Shown here in pieces: positions 62,715 through 64,000 of a DNA stretch of 64,000 nt. A model generated the notes under the pieces. That model saw only the letters and a program-made list of their open reading frames with translations. It had not been told where the DNA came from and made no database searches. Position 1 is the stretch's first letter. Each line of letters starts with the position of its first letter. The DNA is from Sphingosinicella sp. BN140058 (GTDB lineage Bacteria; Pseudomonadota; Alphaproteobacteria; Sphingomonadales; Sphingomonadaceae): NCBI RefSeq assembly GCF_004135585.1, contig NZ_CP035501.1, positions 3,729,501 through 3,793,500 of the forward strand, written 5' to 3'. The position numbers and the translations under genes are program-made.

Positions 62715-63982
62715 CCAACGAGCTCCACGCAGCGGGATTTGGCGGCAAGGCATTTGAGGATGGCGGCCGCCATGAAGATCATGTCGGCATCGCCGAGCGT
62801 ATGGTCGACGGGAAGGCAGATGTTGCGGCCGGCGAGCGAGGCCGCACCGTCGAGCGGCACCGGATTGACGAACCCTTCCGCCCTGAACGCCTCTTCGCGC
62901 GACATGTCGAAGCAGGTTCCGGCGCTTGCCGGAACACCGAGATCGATGAGGCTCCGCAGGAAGCTCGGATCGGAGGGAGTCCCGGCGATACCGGCATCGA
63001 CGAGGAAGTTGAATTTGTAGAAAGCATGCTCGAGCCCGTCCGGGACCTGCGGGACCTGCAAAGCGGCCTCGTTCAGCAGCGCCTCGGTCAGGATGGCGGC
63101 ATTTCGCCGACGCCTCGCCAGCCAGAGTGGCAGGCTGCGCAGCTGCACCCGGCCGATCGCAGCCTGCATCTCCGTCATCCGGAAATTGGAGCCGAAGCTG
63201 TCATGGACGTAGCGGAACGCGCCGGGAGGCGCCTTCGCCCGCACCTTGGCCAGGCTCTTGCCATGATCCTTATAGGCCCAGGCCCGGGCATGGACGGCCT
63301 CGTCGCGGAGCAGCAGCATCCCGCCTTCGCCGCCGGTCGACATGATCTTGTCGGTGCAGAAGGAGAATGCGGCCGCATCGCCGAAGCAGCCGACCTTCCG
63401 GCCATGATAGGTCGCGCCGTGCGCCTGCGCGCAATCCTCGACGAGGACGAGCCCGTGGGTGGTGGCGAGCGCCTGCAGCTCATCCATCGCGCACGGCCAG
63501 CCGCCGAGATGAACGCAGATGATGGCCCGCGTCCGAGCGTTGACCAGCTGCGCCGCCGAAGCCGGGTCGATCGTCTGGCTGACCGGGTCCACGTCCGCAA
63601 AGACCGGGGCCGCGCCCACTGCGACCACACAGGCCGCCGTGGCAAAGAAGCTTCGTGCCGGAACGATGACCTCGTCGCCCGGACCGACGCCGAGGGCACG
63701 AAGCGCAAGCTCGAGGGCCAGCGTTCCATTCGCCACCGCGATACCCAAAGGCGCGCCGCAAAAGGCCGCGAACTCCTGTTCGAACGCGCGGGTCTCCTCG
63801 CCATGAACGAGCGCATTGACCCGCCCGCTTTGCAGCACGTGCTGTACCGCCGCGATCTCGTCCGCATCGTGGCGGGGCCAGCCGGAGGCGATCTTGCCCA
63901 CGGAAGCTCCGCTCCGCCCGGCGTCCGGATCAAGTGCGAGGGTGGCGCCCGCCGCGTCGAGCGTGGCGTAGGGACTGATCAT
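62711..63982 (-). CDS. DegT/DnrJ/EryC1/StrS-family aminotransferase
   Basis: A 423-residue PLP enzyme. The cofactor lysine lies in FSFCTDKIMSTGGEGGML. VEDCAQAHGATYHGRKVG and the FRMTEMQAAIGRVQL segment are typical of sugar aminotransferases (3- or 4-amino sugars). The ATG at 63982 follows GGGGAGGAAAGC. It suggests that the polymer or a linked glycan contains an amino sugar. It overlaps the sulfotransferase start and is the first gene of this operon inside the window. Confidence 0.92.
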   Translation of the reverse strand: MISPYATLDAAGATLALDPDAGRSGASVGKIASGWPRHDADEIAAVQHVLQSGRVNALVHGEETRAFEQEFAAFCGAPLGIAVANGTLALELALRALGVGPGDEVIVPARSFFATAACVVAVGAAPVFADVDPVSQTIDPASAAQLVNARTRAIICVHLGGWPCAMDELQALATTHGLVLVEDCAQAHGATYHGRKVGCFGDAAAFSFCTDKIMSTGGEGGMLLLRDEAVHARAWAYKDHGKSLAKVRAKAPPGAFRYVHDSFGSNFRMTEMQAAIGRVQLRSLPLWLARRRRNAAILTEALLNEAALQVPQVPDGLEHAFYKFNFLVDAGIAGTPSDPSFLRSLIDLGVPASAGTCFDMSREEAFRAEGFVNPVPLDGAASLAGRNICLPVDHTLGDADMIFMAAAILKCLAAKSRCVELVG

Positions 63983-64000
63983 GCTTTCCTCCCCGGATAT

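Overview
The window is high-GC, tightly packed alphaproteobacterial chromosome, most likely from Sphingomonadaceae (Sphingomonas or a close relative). Evidence: a serine palmitoyltransferase that looks very like the Sphingomonas enzyme, next to its dedicated acyl carrier protein and a CerR-type reductase; the rplU-rpmA-(GNAT)-obgE housekeeping block; a TonB-dependent receptor; and an exopolysaccharide locus with lyase-like proteins. Names rest on motifs and recalled family members, because no database search was possible.

Layout. 0-3 kb: LysR regulator, outer-membrane MetA-pathway-like protein and a subclass B3 metallo-beta-lactamase. 2.8-15.8 kb: a mostly minus-strand cluster for peptide and D-amino-acid scavenging: PD40/TolB-like secreted protein, two serine hydrolases of the beta-lactamase/penicillin-binding fold, YkvI-like permease, DgcN (DUF1611), TonB receptor, POT peptide transporter and DgcA/dipeptide epimerase. 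A divergent XRE-cupin regulator borders it. Nearly every junction is a 1-4 base overlap, and a similar operator-like sequence lies before the receptor and before the regulator. 16-24 kb: DUF2141 protein, diacylglycerol-kinase-family protein, MFS exporter, an RsbQ-like hydrolase overlapping a diguanylate cyclase, a Tam41-like nucleotidyltransferase and a hybrid histidine kinase. 24-28 kb: sphingolipid genes (SPT, ACP, a small DUF465-like protein, CerR), with cerR coupled to obgE. 28-32.3 kb: TetR regulator and divergent metal-dependent hydrolase, small membrane protein, GNAT, L27, L21 and HspQ.

32.3-47.5 kb: a tRNA-Ser(CGA) with a P4-type integrase directly behind it, then a gene-sparse stretch. 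It holds very small membrane proteins, two paralogous 73-84 residue proteins facing each other, a TPR protein, a ToxR-like HTH-TM-TPR regulator, an OmpR-type response regulator and the first of two near-twin pectate-lyase-like proteins. This part looks accessory. Only one end of a possible island (the tRNA side) could be identified.

47.6-64 kb: the second lyase-like protein, then an exopolysaccharide locus: acyltransferase, O-antigen-ligase/polymerase-like protein, three family-4-like glycosyltransferases, two sulfotransferases, UDP-glucose 6-dehydrogenase, a third beta-helix lyase, outer-membrane beta-barrel protein, Wza-like lipoprotein and a DegT/StrS aminotransferase. Together they suggest an acidic, possibly sulfated polymer. 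The priming transferase, Wzx flippase and Wzc kinase were not seen and presumably lie beyond the right edge or elsewhere.
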